64,000 nt of DNA. It comes from Onchocerca volvulus. Lineage: Eukaryota > Nematoda > Chromadorea > Rhabditida > Onchocercidae. Positions 51,206 through 63,889 of the stretch are shown here, piece by piece (within the stretch, counting starts at the first letter, position 1; every line of letters starts with the position of its first letter). The stretch is taken from NCBI GenBank assembly GCA_000499405.2, contig HG738139.1:11184616-11248615 (forward strand), written 5' to 3'. The notes beneath the pieces were generated by a model. That model was not told the DNA's origin. It searched no databases and saw nothing but the letters and a program-made list of their open reading frames with translations. The translations under genes and the position numbers were made by a program.

Positions 51206-51938
51206 GATGTAGATGTTCAAATTTTTTTTTTTGAAATCAAATATTCTGAAATTTGAAATTTTTTTAGGGAAAAAATCTTAGCAGAAAAAAAAAACCAGAT
51301 ATTTTGAATTTGTCGACACAATTATGTAAGTTTAAGCTTTCTACTTTGAAGTATAATAATTTAAGTAATCAATATTGAAGTAATTTTTGCCAACAAAATC
51401 GTTTTCTTCATTCCTCTTCCTCATTTATCTCATGAACTAAGGGCAATCAATTGATATATAAAGATCTATATCATTCTTAGATAATCAATCTGGTAAATTA
51501 AGTATCATTCTCGACTTAAATATCGACATTTTTAACTAATCATTTTCAACCGATTTCGAAAGGTTGACATTTCAAATCAATCATAAAATACTATCGATCT
51601 ATATTTAGGCAATTTTTAAAATAAATGAACGGAGGAGGTATTTTCACAATTCTGGATCACGTCATTATTATTACTATTATCATTGTTATAAATCTGTTTT
51701 AAATTTGGAAAAAAATTTCGATAAAGTTTGTGAAAGATTATTTATTCAACATATTATCAACGAAATATACATTGGACAACCACCAAAACTATTCTTTCAA
51801 AGGGTATCAAACATTTGATTATTACTTGATGGAAATTATTACGGTAATGAAAATGGAAAAAGAAAAATTTGGAATGAAAAGGAAGAGAAGAAGAAAAAAA
51901 TTAATGAACTTTTGGTGATGTTAATAGCAACTTAAACA

Positions 51939-51966
51939 CTAAATGAATGAATGAATGAATGAATGA
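51939..51966. repeat. AATG microsatellite
   Basis: About six uninterrupted AATG units, followed by a broken unit. Confidence 0.8.
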
Positions 51967-52119
51967 TGTGACATTTAATTTAATTACAAATAAAAGATTA
52001 AATGAAATAAAAGTTTGTCAATAAAAGATGAAACTTTTTTCATTTTATTTTATATGATAAACTGCTTTCTCAGCAAAATTTTTGATGATGAATTCTGTAA
52101 ATAAAAAGATAAGAAAACG

Positions 52120-52560
52120 GAGATTTGCAAAAACTTTCGAAATTGAAAAATGGATAAATATTTTTGGAAAGAAGAAAAAAGAAAGAGAAAAGAAGGAAAT
52201 GAAGAGAAAGAGATCAATATCATCTTTATATATGTCAGAGAGAAAGAGAGAGAGAGAGATGTCCTAAGTAAAATTTAACGGAAATTCTAAAATAAAAAAA
52301 AAAAAAAAAGATACGGAAAAGTAATCTACCAACTTTGCAAATTGAAAAATATTTCTGGAAAAGAAAGGGAGAAAAGGAAGAAAGAGAAGAAAGTGAAGAG
52401 AAAGAGACCAGTGCCATCTTTATTTATCAAAGAGAGAGAGAAATTGATGTCACTTTTGTATATCAAGAAGAGAGAAAGAGAAAAAGAGAGAGAGAGAGAC
52501 ATGTCAAATTTTGTTTATCAAAGAGAGAGAGAGAAAAGAGGGAATGATATCGATGTCATC
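52120..52560. repeat. GA-rich duplicated minisatellite
   Basis: A segment beginning TTTGCAAA..GAAATTGAAAAAT.GAT and running through AAAGAAAGAGAAAAGAAGGA appears at about 52122-52260 and again at about 52335-52500. The second copy is extended by repeated units of TTTATCAAAGAGAGAGAG with ATGTCA. Plus-strand frames through it are Arg/Glu/Lys artefacts. Confidence 0.75.
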
Positions 52561-55123
52561 CTTGTGTCATACGAAAAGGTGCAAATAAACAACTCTATAC
52601 TGTTGATGAAGTGATGATATACTGGATATTCCCTGCCACTGAAAGAGAGAAGATGGATTAGTGGTACTGTTAAAGTCTGATATAAAACCTAGGCTGGTAT
52701 TTATAATCTAGCCAAATAGGGGAAAAGGACAAGGCTCTATGCTCTAGGCCTAGGCACGATCAATTCATACTAATTCGTATTATTTTCTATGCCAACAGCT
52801 GCGACAAACATATCTTCATTCCCAATTATACATTTGAAAATTGCTGTCTTGAAAAAAAATAGAAAGTAATTAATTCACTAATAAGAATATTTCAGATATT
52901 CTGAGAAATCTCGGGTAAATTCTGAGAGATACAAATACAACCTTATAAAAGGGATTAAGCAAATGTAAAAATTACAATAATAATAATATAGAAGATGGAT
53001 TCATTCCTCTACATATTTACCTCCGATATTGCTATACTTGTTTATTTCTAGCACAATATTTGACCACATATTTACCCAAAAATTAACCCTTTTTTTTTTT
53101 TTTTTTTGCCCCATATATCTCTTCTATATTTAAATTGTAGATTCATAATTTGAAATTCATCCAGACTTATCCATCAAATTCAACTTTTCCTTTCCCCCGA
53201 CTTCGCAAGAAATTCACCATTTCAATCCTATTTTTCCCATCATCCATAAATACAATCATGATTTACCCAAAATTTATTTACCCAAGATATATGCATTCTA
53301 ATTTATCCATACACATCTGCTTATTCAACTTTTTCTTCCTCATCTTTCAATCTTATAATCCATTACAACCATTATATTCTTATCGACTAATTTTTGTAAA
53401 AAATAAAATGAATAAATGAGTTATATTCCTATAAATTATATTTTTATCGACTAATTTTTCTAAAATAAAATAAATTAAAATAAATAAAAAAGGAAATATT
53501 ATTTGTCCAAAATTAGCAAAAGAACATTTGCTTAAGTAATAATATTATAGCAATTAAAATGAAAAAAAAAGAAAAGACCGAAAAAAGAATTCATTAATGT
53601 TATGGAATTGTTGATTACGCATAGTAGTCGATTAAATAAATTTAAAAGAAAGGTGAAAGAAATGAATGCCAACTTTACGATCTTTTCCTTTCAAATTATT
53701 TCAATTTTCTTTTTTTTCTCCATCCCAATGAAAAAGCTGTATGAACTTGGCTGAATTAGTAATTTTATTCGCACACAAATATATATATAGCAATTACCAA
53801 GTAAATTTACGTTTTCCGTTAGATTAAAACCTAATTTCAAAAACTGGGACAAAAAAAAAGTGAATAAATCGATATCAAACTTGCTAAATGTTTATTGAAT
53901 TGAAGAAATTTTTTGTCGAGAAAGATCAGATACTTCCCAATGCTTATTGAATTTTTAAGATTTTTTAAAAATAAATAAATACTGATAGTGTTGTAAAGTA
54001 ATTTTAAGTAATATAATTGTGTTTATAATAAAAAGAACTTTGGAAACTGCTATCAACCAACAAGCATAAATGTGCCACCACTTTGACAAACAAATATTCA
54101 TTCATGTCGCTTTTTATTTTGTAATAAAATCTCCAGCTCAACTTTTAGGAAATAGGAAGTTGTTCCAATCAGGGACAAAGATAACTTCTTGCCTTCATGA
54201 AGATCAGAATTGTTATTAACAAATTAATCATTTTACCGCAATGATAAGCTTAATTCTAATGATCTTTTCATTGGATGATTCTCAAATGATAGTTATGGAT
54301 AACTCATAGTATGCTTTACTCATATAGTTGAATAAAAGAGTCCATTTGATCAAGTGATATATGGACAACCTCCAAAGTAAAAGCAGCTTTGCACAATTAA
54401 GATTTTATTCCTAATTCTAACTAACAATGCAGTAACAAAAACCAATAAAATATTTAAATATATAGTTAAAACTTAATATATAATTTGTGAAAATATGCAT
54501 CCCAAAGTTGGAATCATATATATGTAAAATAGCAGAAAAATTATCACAACCAAATCATAACAAGAGCAAAAAATTAAGTAAACATTACTTCATATATTAT
54601 CAAAAGCTCAATCTTTTCTACGCTATTTCATAAAATTTTATACTTACACAAAACCTAGCAATGTTAAATGCTAATAGATGTACAGAAATTTTGTGGGGGA
54701 CATTATAGCGCAATGATCCTATAAAGCCAAGTATAAAAGTGAATATCGTTGAAAGGCAATTGAAAATTGAAAATACTAGAATTTCGAAACCATTTTAAAT
54801 TTGCTGACAAAGTCGTTTCATGTGAAAGTAAGTATTCTACTTTTTATTACTATTTATTTTACTTTTTATATAAACTACTATTTTTACTAAAGAATAAAAA
54901 CTGCATTATTGGAATATAACACTGTACGGCAATATTTCACAATAGTTTATATCGATACAATGAAAAAATCGGTTTTAAGATGTGTGGAAGCTTCATCCTG
55001 ATGAAGTCTTTGAACAAAATTTTTACAGAATTCCGTCCAGGACTAGAAAAAGAAGCGGTCTTGTCGTACCGGTGCATGACTGGAAGAACGGTAAATAAGT
55101 GATCATAAATACTAGCTATTTCA

Positions 55124-57008
55124 CTACGAGAACAAAATTGGAATATCATCCTGATATTCCAAAATATTTCGTGGTTTGTTTTGATAACCATTTATTTCCA
55201 CTTTCGTTTGATTATCTGCATCTGTATTTTCTGCCTCAGCACGAATCTTCTTCCTCTGTGCTTGTATTTTTTTCATTCTATAACGAACAAATTCTAGAAA
55301 CTAAATTTAATATACTACTTTAAATATTTGAAAGTTGGAAATTGCATTGTAAGCAGTTGATTAATATCAGACAGTTCAAACCGAATAAGTGAATAGAATT
55401 TTCGGTCAACATTCTTCGTAGTACCAACAAAAGACAAGATTCATTAAATAAAAATCCAGCTAACCTAAAAAACTCCTCGCGCTCCATTTCATCCAATTCA
55501 GTAACAATGTATAGAAGTGTATTTTCAAGCCTTGGAATAATCACTGAAAAATAAGACTCAATCGTAATAATAAAAATAAGTTTTTTGATATGATTTTAGA
55601 ATTTACGTCAGAGGAAATTCATCAAAATATGAAAAAAGAAAAAAAAAGACGGTAATGATGCATTTAAATTTTTCTAGATTCATACAAAAAATCAACGGAA
55701 TAGCAAACCATGTTCAATAGCATTAACACGCCGATTCGTAATTTTGATTGCTTCGTCAAGAGTTATGAAGCATGTTTGCAGTGTTGCCAATTCAATCAAC
55801 AACTCTACGGCACGACTATAATTTTTCTTCAACTTTGCGATATTTGCACCACCTTTACCGAGACCCGTCAAATCATATGTATCGGGTCCATCAATATATG
55901 GATCAAAAACTGGCAAAAATACACCTGAAATTTTAAAATTGAAATTTTTTAGTTTAGATATGCACAATTTTGTTCTCAAATTCTAGGAAAATTTTTTTGG
56001 CAAAGATGCTCTTATAAAATGCTCATGAAGGTAATATCCGGCGTGTAACTGAATAATCAAATCATCCCAATGCTGATTTTTTGTTTTGTTAGTTAATCAA
56101 GTAAATATGATGCCTAATATAAGTTCAACTAGCACTTACCGACAACATTTTCCGTCTTCATGTGGACGCGATGCTGAGCACGTGAGACATTCTGGATAAC
56201 GATGTGTGAGAAATCACCAGCAGTGAACTTAGCTTCTGCCAATGAAAAACTTGCTTCACGAAGCACTTCACCCATTAAGTTCTTATTCTTAAAACCATCA
56301 ACTTTTTCAAAAATAAAAAAAAAAAGAAACTCAATAAGAAAAAGAAATGCTATATAGAAAGACTGACATAAAATATTCCAATTGAAGCTAATTTTTCAGA
56401 TGATTATCAATTACAAAAAGAAAAAGATTACGGACAAAAAGTTTTGGAAGAAAGAATTACCTCGACGATCTTCCCTAAAATTGAACGAAAGCGTATGTTC
56501 AATGCGTCAGCTTTCCTCTTCAACAAACTGTGCCCCTTTTGAGCAGCTTTTAAGCGAGTTTTCATTGTTGTCTGAGCCCTAAAATAATATTTTCGAGCTT
56601 TATGGATTGATTAAAACTGACTAATTACATAACATATTTGCTCCCTGAAAGTTTTCACCTACTGTTTATAAGGCACTTCCCATCACTATTTCCCATCAAT
56701 TCTGTAAAACTTAAACTAGATAAAACCTAACTAATAATGATAAATTGTTGTCAATACATTTGATAATGGAGTTCTAAAGCGTTAAGTACAAATTAAAAAG
56801 GAAATCTTCAGTTAAAAATTAAATATTACAAAACAATATTATTATCGGTCGGATATAAACTACTTGGTATTGATAAATTAATAAAATAAAAGCAAAGCAT
56901 ATAAAACAATGTAAAGTAATTATCTAATTAGGATGTAATATAATTCTAATGAAAAACAAACATTCGAGATGGGAAAACAGCAATGCGATCTTTTGCATTT
57001 CCAGACAT
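55124..57008 (-). CDS. vha-14: V-type proton ATPase subunit D
   Basis: Central rotor-stalk subunit of the V1 sector, coupling ATP hydrolysis to proton pumping into acidic compartments. Six exons, 57008-56962, 56578-56461, 56287-56140, 55924-55709, 55543-55465 and 55277-55124 (TAG), join in phase into 253 residues, the normal size. The family hallmarks appear in order: [66 protein letters not shown] and [17 protein letters not shown]. Two long helical hairpin arms are expected. The C-terminal tail (about 35 residues ending DDIPILFS) diverges from other phyla. The first intron splits the start of the first helix (AT/GTTTGT). Two TTTCAG/TTCAG acceptors lie 30-50 nt upstream of the start. It is 1.9 kb downstream of, and in the same direction as, the coiled-coil gene. 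Confidence 0.96.
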
Positions 57009-58112
57009 CGTAATAGTCGATTTCACTTATTCCTCTGAATTTCACGTGTACCTGAAAATTTGATGTAATTTAAAAGTGAAATGTATGCAAAAAGTTTTAC
57101 TACTATTATATGAAAATAATTTTGCGTACATGAAATATATTGAAGTAGGACAAAAACTTTGAAATAATGCGTAAATATAAAAATAATTACTAGAATTTAC
57201 TTCATTCTAATAACAGTGGATAAACAAAATTCTATTAAGATTTCGCGCAAATAATATAATAATCCTTAGGATAAGTTAAATGAAAAAAAAAAAAAAAGTG
57301 GAATTAATTGCATATAAAGTCGAAAACTAAGCATGCTAATTTTCCCATCCTTTGCAAAATTACTACAGAATGAAAAAATTAGTACAGGTTATCGAAAGAA
57401 TAGTAAATATTATTGAGATGCAATATTCCATCGAAAGTGCTGCAAATATACAGTGCATGTCGATTTCATACACACAGATTTTTTGCAAAAGGATAAGAAA
57501 AAAAAGAGAATCAAATATGAATACATAAAAAAGAATCAAACTATGTATTAATGGATTTTTAAACTAATTAAGTTTTTAAGTTAATATACTAAACATATAA
57601 CAAAAAAAAAAGAAAAGGAACATATAAAGTATGTTATCATAATAGGTGAAACAAAATATACAAATAATTTTTGGTATAACTATTTCTCAATATTATATAA
57701 AATTTGATTTATTCAAACTTAAATCAATTCAATACGCATTAAAACTTTCAAATTAGCAACAAAAATAAAAATCGATTATGTATTGGTGAATTTTCAAACT
57801 AATAAATTTTTAAGTTAATATATAATTTATCTAGTAAATCAATATATATTTCAATCTTTAGCAATATTTACTAGAATCCAATACAACACAAACACAAGAA
57901 AATCGAAGCAAATCATAAATACAAACCGAAGATTAGTAATTGATTTTGTCATAATAAGTACCCTGAAACAGGAAAAAACTATGGCGGTAAATGCAAATAT
58001 AAGGAAACGAACACGAAATTCCGATTTCGATCTTTATACATGTGTAATTTTTGTGTTACATTAACTTTGATAGAGATTGTTTACTTTACCACGCATTGGT
58101 TGGTTCTGCATC

Positions 58113-58165
58113 TGATCATTATTGATTTAAATTCATCAATAACTAGTTTAAATCAATAATGATCA
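58113..58165. repeat. Perfect 19-bp inverted repeat
   Basis: TGATCATTATTGATTTAAA at 58113-58131 and its exact reverse complement at 58147-58165 surround a 15-nt spacer. Confidence 0.9.
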
Positions 58166-58382
58166 AATACAACATTCTCACTCACCACTTTTTCATTGGC
58201 ATCTTTTCTAAGTGGATTCATAGTTTAAAAAAAAATCAAAAAAACGAATGATCTCTTATTAAAAGATTCTCATCTTGAATAACTATTTTTTTTTTGTTGA
58301 AATAGGTAATTCCGTGGAAACTTACTTAAATATGATAATGCATTACTTCGTTCATAACATTAAACTGTAATAATCATTGATG

Positions 58383-58565
58383 TTAAATATGGATCAAAAT
58401 TCCAAAAATTCTTGCAACTGATTTGATTTTAAATCGCAAGGTTCCATCCGTTATTGAAATAGAGTATGCATAGGAATCATACAGTTGATCAAATGGTTTA
58501 CTAATTTCGAGCGTTGTGATGAGAAGCACACGTTCGAAAGAATCAATGAAATCTTTTGTTGTCAA
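58383..58565 (-). other. Weak coding-like frame
   Basis: The minus-strand frame reads LTTKDFIDSFERVLLITTLE, ISKPFDQLYDSYAYSISITD and then GTLRFKIKSVARIFGILIHI before TAA. Its codon use resembles real genes nearby, but the N-terminal extension is low-complexity, no start or partner exon is convincing and no family is recognised. It could be a terminal exon or a gene remnant. Confidence 0.2.
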
Positions 58566-58954
58566 AGATGAAATTGAAAAAAAAAAGAATTCAATGAATA
58601 GAAAATAATATATCGATATAAAACAGCTTCGATCGAAAAATATCCGCAATATTTGAATCCTGTATATAATCATATTTCAAACGATGCAAAATATCCTGAC
58701 TGAATCCGAAAAAAAAATCAGTTGAGTAGCCAATATATATAACATGATTGATGAACGATTATAATATATTTAATTTTAAACATTTGCATCCAATATCAAC
58801 ACAGATCCTTTTTAAAAAATTAGTAAACAGAACTAGTATTTTTTATCATTCATCTTTTTTTTATTTAATTACAATTAAACAGAATCAATGCTTAATACAA
58901 TACACAATTGATGAAATATTAAAACAGAATGGAAATTCTGAAATGGCCAATCAG

Positions 58955-60383
58955 TCAATAAATCATATTCCTCATAATTTCATCGTTCTTTTTCGCTATT
59001 CTTTCAAGTTCTTCGTTTTGTCTTTTCAGCTAAAAAAAGAAAAAAAAAAAGGTAAAAATAAATAAGTGCAGTAAGAATGTTAGAGAGAAGGAAAGTTGAA
59101 AACCAGACCTTTTCAAGACGGTAGAGAACTGCATCTTTTTCCTTCTCAGCTTCCTTCACTTTATTAATCATCTCCAGCATCTTTTCAACATCCTTTTTTC
59201 CTGATTCTGACTGCCAAACTAATTCTGCTTCTTCCTAATTTTAGTTTATTAAATTCCGCACAAACTTAATTTATAAACATTAATGTTGATCCTTTTCTCT
59301 CCTTATCATGGTACTTCAGATAGTGCACTATATCAAATACCATTGTCTTTGCTCAAAATATTCCTCATTTCAAATGAATTACTAAACGGTGGCTATTTCT
59401 TGCTCAGCAAGCAAAAATCATTTCTAAAAAAAGTTTAAATCCAATATACACAAAGCTATACGGTGACTTAGGTTATTAGCCTTTCATTGTTATGTTCTCA
59501 ATACTGTCAAGAAGCTATATTACTATGATTCCGCGTTCGATGAGACTATTTTTAATGATAAAACTTTTAGAAAGCAATTTCTCAGTATCGTTATTTTTAA
59601 TAGAAAAATTTGGAAAAAAATTTAATATCTCAATAATTGATCATATGATTCCCGATATTTGTCTTTTCTTTATCAAATTGTGAAGCCTAATTTAAATGAA
59701 AGGGATCCATGAAATAATTTCAGTTCAATTTTATAACTGTTTTTTTTATAGATAAAATAAATCATGAATTAACTGAAAACTAATCAGCAATTTATGAAAA
59801 CAACTAACCATCCTTTTCATTCTGAATTTCCCAGCTTCAGAAACGTACGAAGTGATCATCCTGGGATAAGCTATCCGTTTATCAACAACATCCAGCAGTG
59901 TTTCACTCACTGCTCCTTTCGTTTGCTCCAATTCATCGATTTTAGTTAACAATAACTGTACATTTTTATCTGTAAACATGAACTATTACAGAACTTGACG
60001 ACTTATATTACGAGTTCTCTTTTAAGAAACTTAAATGTAAGCATAATCTATATATGATTTCCATGAAGAAGAATGCTATATGAGATAATCTAATAAATAG
60101 ACACGATGATGAATGCAACTATTCTAACATTTTTGACATTGTTAATATAATTTTAAGTCAAAAACTTCCTCTAGGAAAGTTTATGCACAATAATTCAGCC
60201 AATTTCCCACTTTTTTGCTCCACTGCAAAACAATAACTCATTCATTAACTGATTATATAATATATAATACGTATACTTTCAAATAAATGACAAAACTTGC
60301 ATAATTTAATTACCTTTAATACATTCATTGTGAATTGGAAGCGTCGTTTTCGTGTCAGCTGTGGTCGTCGACGAAGTTATCAT
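58955..60383 (-). CDS. Coiled-coil protein, function unknown
   Basis: Four exons, 60383-60314, 59969-59809, 59234-59109 and 59029-58955 (TGA), join in phase with canonical GT/AG borders into 143 residues. After a Thr-rich N-terminus (MITSSTTTADTKTTLP) almost the whole chain is predicted helical. A heptad-like segment (VQLLLTKIDELEQTKGAVSE) is followed by RIAYPRMITSYVSEAGKFRM. A long charged coiled coil (VEKMLEMINKVKEAEKEKDA, then LEKLKRQNEELERIAKKNDE) completes it. There is no signal peptide or membrane segment. I do not recognise the family; small subunits of kinetochore, lysosome-positioning or cytoskeletal complexes have this look, but none can be claimed. A CTGCAATCAG acceptor lies a few nt upstream of the start, consistent with trans-splicing downstream of the acyl-CoA-binding gene. 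Confidence 0.75.
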
Positions 60384-61394
60384 GATAACATCTGATTGCA
60401 GAAATTTGTTTTACCTGCTGTATGATAAAAACTTGTAAACGATAAAAAACAGTAACAACAATGCATGAAAACGAATCATTTGTATCAATTGAGTTCAAGG
60501 AAAGAAACAACCGATAAACTACAATGCAACAAGATTTATCCAGTACATCTATTTATGTATCACTCCTTAAATCTTATATCCCGAATATTCCGGGTCCGTA
60601 ATAAAAAGCCGATCCAGAAAGTCAAAGTCAAGCGCACTCTCATATGGTAAGTTTTGAGGAAATCATATTCAAAGTCGAGACTAAGCTTTTGCATATCGAC
60701 ACGAGCCAGTAATGCAAACCGGCTTCGAAAAACCTGCAGATTGAAATCCAAATCTGATGGTAGCTCGAGAATGAGATGCTTGGAGTTTCGGGTGTACTTC
60801 CGGGGGGAGTTTGGATATGCTCGCTTAATTTTACGGGAAGAATTAGCATAAAGCAAACTAGTCAGGTGGGAAAAGAAATCGGAATGAATAACTTGCTGAT
60901 TTTCTTATTCTATACACTGTATATGTGTCCAATTGAATAATTTATTGTGATTTACTCAAAAATATATTTGAAGAAAATAATACAGTAATAATTTAATAAA
61001 TTCGATTCTTATATAATTCATTTTGGCACACTATAATTATAAATGACAAAAATTCATTTCCTTTATCACATTATGTATGGAAAGTATGATATGTCATAAA
61101 AAAAAGAAAAAATGAATAGAGTACATGCTGAACTTTCGTTTCTCTTCAGATCTGGTCATATCCTATCCAGATTTTCTAGCAGGCTGTGGAAGTTCCCTGT
61201 ACTAAAGATTTTTTCGATGCATAGTATTTTTGTTTTATAAAAACTATACATTATTTTTGTTCCATAAAAAAAACTGCAAAGGAAATAATGAAAATTTTTA
61301 ATAATCATTGGTCATTGAGGGAAAGTTTCGACGATAAAATGTGCGAATATTATAATTCATAACAAGAAAGAAAAATAACGATGAGCGTTAACAA
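60384..61394. other. Intergenic, acyl-CoA-binding gene to coiled-coil gene
   Basis: 1.0 kb between two same-direction genes. It contains an unusual, less AT-rich block at 60560-60856 (listed separately); the rest is AT-rich and unremarkable. Confidence 0.5.
60560..60856 (-). other. Unassigned GC-richer ORF of 98 codons
   Basis: The minus-strand frame opens MLYANSSRKIKRAYPNSPRK and includes HLILELPSDLDFNLQVF and VDMQKLSLDFEYDFLKTYHM, ending before TGA. Composition is much closer to 45% GC than the flanks. A second minus frame and a plus frame are also open here, and a good plus-strand donor (CATATG/GTAAGT) lies at 60646. It may be a small gene, a piece of a mobile element or a structured non-coding block. 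No family is recognised and the strand is uncertain. Confidence 0.25.
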
Positions 61395-63889
61395 TCATTT
61401 CTGGTATGAATAAGACATAATAAAATGAGCAATAAATGGCACTATGGTTATAAAAGCTGCCAATCTCCATCGATTTCTGATGTATCCTTTAAAATTCAAT
61501 AAAAATGTAGCAAATAGACGCCTCAAGTACATTAACAAATTGACGAATATCTTCAGATATCGATGCATGGTCATTTTCAATTTTTCTATATCCGAAGTAA
61601 AGGAGAAAGTTTGCTGATCATCTCTGTAATCCTTCCTGCAATCAATTCAAAAGAATTCACCTTATCACTGGAGTAAGTACAATAGAAAGTACATATAACA
61701 GTAATTCCGTATGGAAAAATACTTGCTTTACGCAATATTTTTACAACAAAGGATCTGAATGACTGAAAGCAAGGCAAGTGAATCCAATAATCCATGCTTG
61801 GAATTTGGCATAAATTTTTTTCACCAAATTTTTCTTAAATTTTATTAGACATTCCAATTAATTCGGATGCCAGAAGATGTACTGAATTTTTCCAAGTTTT
61901 TAGCTATATGTATTATCACTCTAACAAAGTTGAAACTATTAGTGTGAATGAAATTTACTGTTTTTTCTTTCGTTGAAATGTACGACTATTGCATTCTTTT
62001 TTTCTAAAGTTAGAATACATATAAAAAAAAAAAAAAAAAAAAAAAAAAGAAAAATAATTTCAAAAATTAAGAGAAAAAAATCTGGAATTTAGATCTGATT
62101 CAACATTTACCTTGAATTAAGCAATTGTTCTCGACAGCAAATACATAGCTCCTGGAAGAGAATTTTTGGAAATTAACATATATAGTTCTGCTATAAGATC
62201 GCTAGAACTTTACGTTTAATCTTCACTAACAAACATGATTTAATTAATATACGAAAATCACTAGTGTTTCTAAAAATAAATTAATTACTTTGCAAATAAC
62301 TTGGGAAATCGAAACAGCTTACATGATCACAACAAATTGCATCGGTATATTCTCCAGTAGAGGTGCTCGATTCTGAACGTTGATCGGACAATTCATTAGT
62401 TTCATTACCATTCTGCAAATGATTCATTTTAAAATATCTTAGTACACTTTTAGTAAATTACAAATACAAAAAATCAAACCTGTTCTTAAAATTTCCACAA
62501 TTATTTCCATCCCACAATTATTAAGACTATCCAATTATTCAGTGTCGCAGTATTTTAGTAATGATCATATGCAATAAACTACAAAGGAGATTCATGATGC
62601 TCACCATTGAACTGACAATTTCATTCAAAGATTACTGCTACGAGTTACCTCACTTTGAAATAATACCAGACGTCTCCATTAGCATATTTGAATCTTTCGA
62701 TTATTATATCTGATATTCTCACGCAAATTAGATATTATCTAACCGTTGCAAAAGTACATATCAGTAAGCAAATCAAATTTTCTACAGTTATATTATCTAA
62801 TTAACAAAATTTCGGAAAAAAATAAAATAAAACGCAACTGACAGCAATGAAAGTGAACTTCTACTTTGCAGCGGTTGAAATAATAAATAAAGTGATAGGT
62901 AGACTGAAAAATTTTTATTGCCTTAGCTAAAACTCTCCTTTTTCCCTTCTTTTTATAACTAGTTGACAAATCCAAATCCCTTAACTTACGATATATTTTC
63001 TTATTTCGTAGCTTTCTTTGGTAGCATTGCAAGACTGTTTTCGAAAATCATCCAAATCTTTCATTTTTATACCATTAACATCTGAATACATAAATAAATG
63101 ATCACGACGTTTACAAATATGTAAGTGAGTGATTTTCTAAAATGGAAATTTTACGACTGATTCAATATTGAAAATAATAGTTACGATGAAATAGAAGTAA
63201 TTTCATAAAAAATAATTTCCAATTTAATTTCTAATTTCAGAAACAAAATGGAGAAAGTGAAAAGACTTTGTTCGACTATTCAAAGGCAGTAATTCTTAGA
63301 AACCGAAACGCATTTTTATAAATATTTTAACAACTTGAAAAAAAAAAAAAAAAACCATATCCAAGAATGGAAAGTTTTTCTCTCAATAGTTTTTCCATTC
63401 GCTCGTCGCAACTTTTTGTCAATTCTGCTATATCATACTCATGCTGCGCACGATCAATAATATTCTTGAATTCGGCAACATAAATTTTTTTTGCTTCCAA
63501 TGAATCCATTGATCCGAGAGCATTCCAAGCACGCCTTTTAAGAATAGTTATCTTATTAGAATGAAAATTCAGTCAATAAGTTTTATTCACTGCTTTATAA
63601 TCTTCTACGAAACCTAGGAAAAAATTTATGAGAAGAGAAGAAGCTTAGACTTTAGATATCACTTTTCAACTAAGTTAGCTTTCATCATTAAAAAATTGAA
63701 TTATTTCTATCTTTCGCAAAATCATCAGTTCACAGAAATCTATTTTATTATTTGAACTTGTTATCTACCACTTCAGTCGGTCAACAGTATGCCAAACTGG
63801 TGGACATGGAGTGTCACATTTTCCATTTATTGCCTGCTTGAATAATGAATAAAATCGCAACTTCTGATTTGTCGAAATGTTGATTACAC
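61395..63889 (-). CDS. Membrane-anchored acyl-CoA-binding protein, ACBD5/MAA-1-like (5' part outside window)
   Basis: Binds long-chain acyl-CoA at a membrane; relatives (ACBD4/5, C. elegans MAA-1) act in peroxisome contacts or endosomal traffic. Exons 63889-63769, 63534-63356, 63081-62990, 62412-62323, 62151-62111 and 61635-61395 (TGA) join in phase. The first two carry the ACBP domain: LRFYSLFKQAINGKCDTPCP and PVWHTVDRLKWRAWNALGSM, then EAKKIYVAEFKNII, matching the Lys/Tyr acyl-CoA ligands of the family. A linker follows with Ser/Thr-rich and Cys-rich pieces (DAICCDHELCICC). A C-terminal hydrophobic helix (LAAFITIVPFIAHFIM) ending SYSYQK is the expected tail anchor. The N-terminal exon or exons lie beyond 64000. 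One donor (G/GTTTTTT at 63356) sits in a poly-T tract and is weak. Confidence 0.9.

Larger units (their letters stand above)
51206..55123. other. Intergenic, cytochrome b561 to V-ATPase D
   Basis: No gene is supported over 3.9 kb. It contains an AATG microsatellite (51939-51966), a GA-rich duplicated segment (52120-52560), a CTAGGC-rich patch (52686-52755), a T tract (53091-53107), loosely repeated ATTTACCCA words (53060-53290) and, at the right end, the 3' UTR of V-ATPase D. Confidence 0.5.
57009..58954. other. Intergenic, coiled-coil gene to V-ATPase D
   Basis: AT-rich DNA without a well supported gene. It holds a perfect inverted repeat (58113-58165) and a weak coding-like minus-strand frame (58383-58565), both listed separately. 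Confidence 0.5.

Noticed and set aside
52082..52614. Arg/Glu/Lys-rich plus-strand frames
   Set aside because: Translations of GA-rich duplicated repeats with no conserved residues.
54937..55191. 84-codon minus-strand frame at the end of V-ATPase D
   Set aside because: It overlaps the last exon in another frame and runs into the 3' UTR. The true frame is fixed by family homology (FFRMKKIQ).
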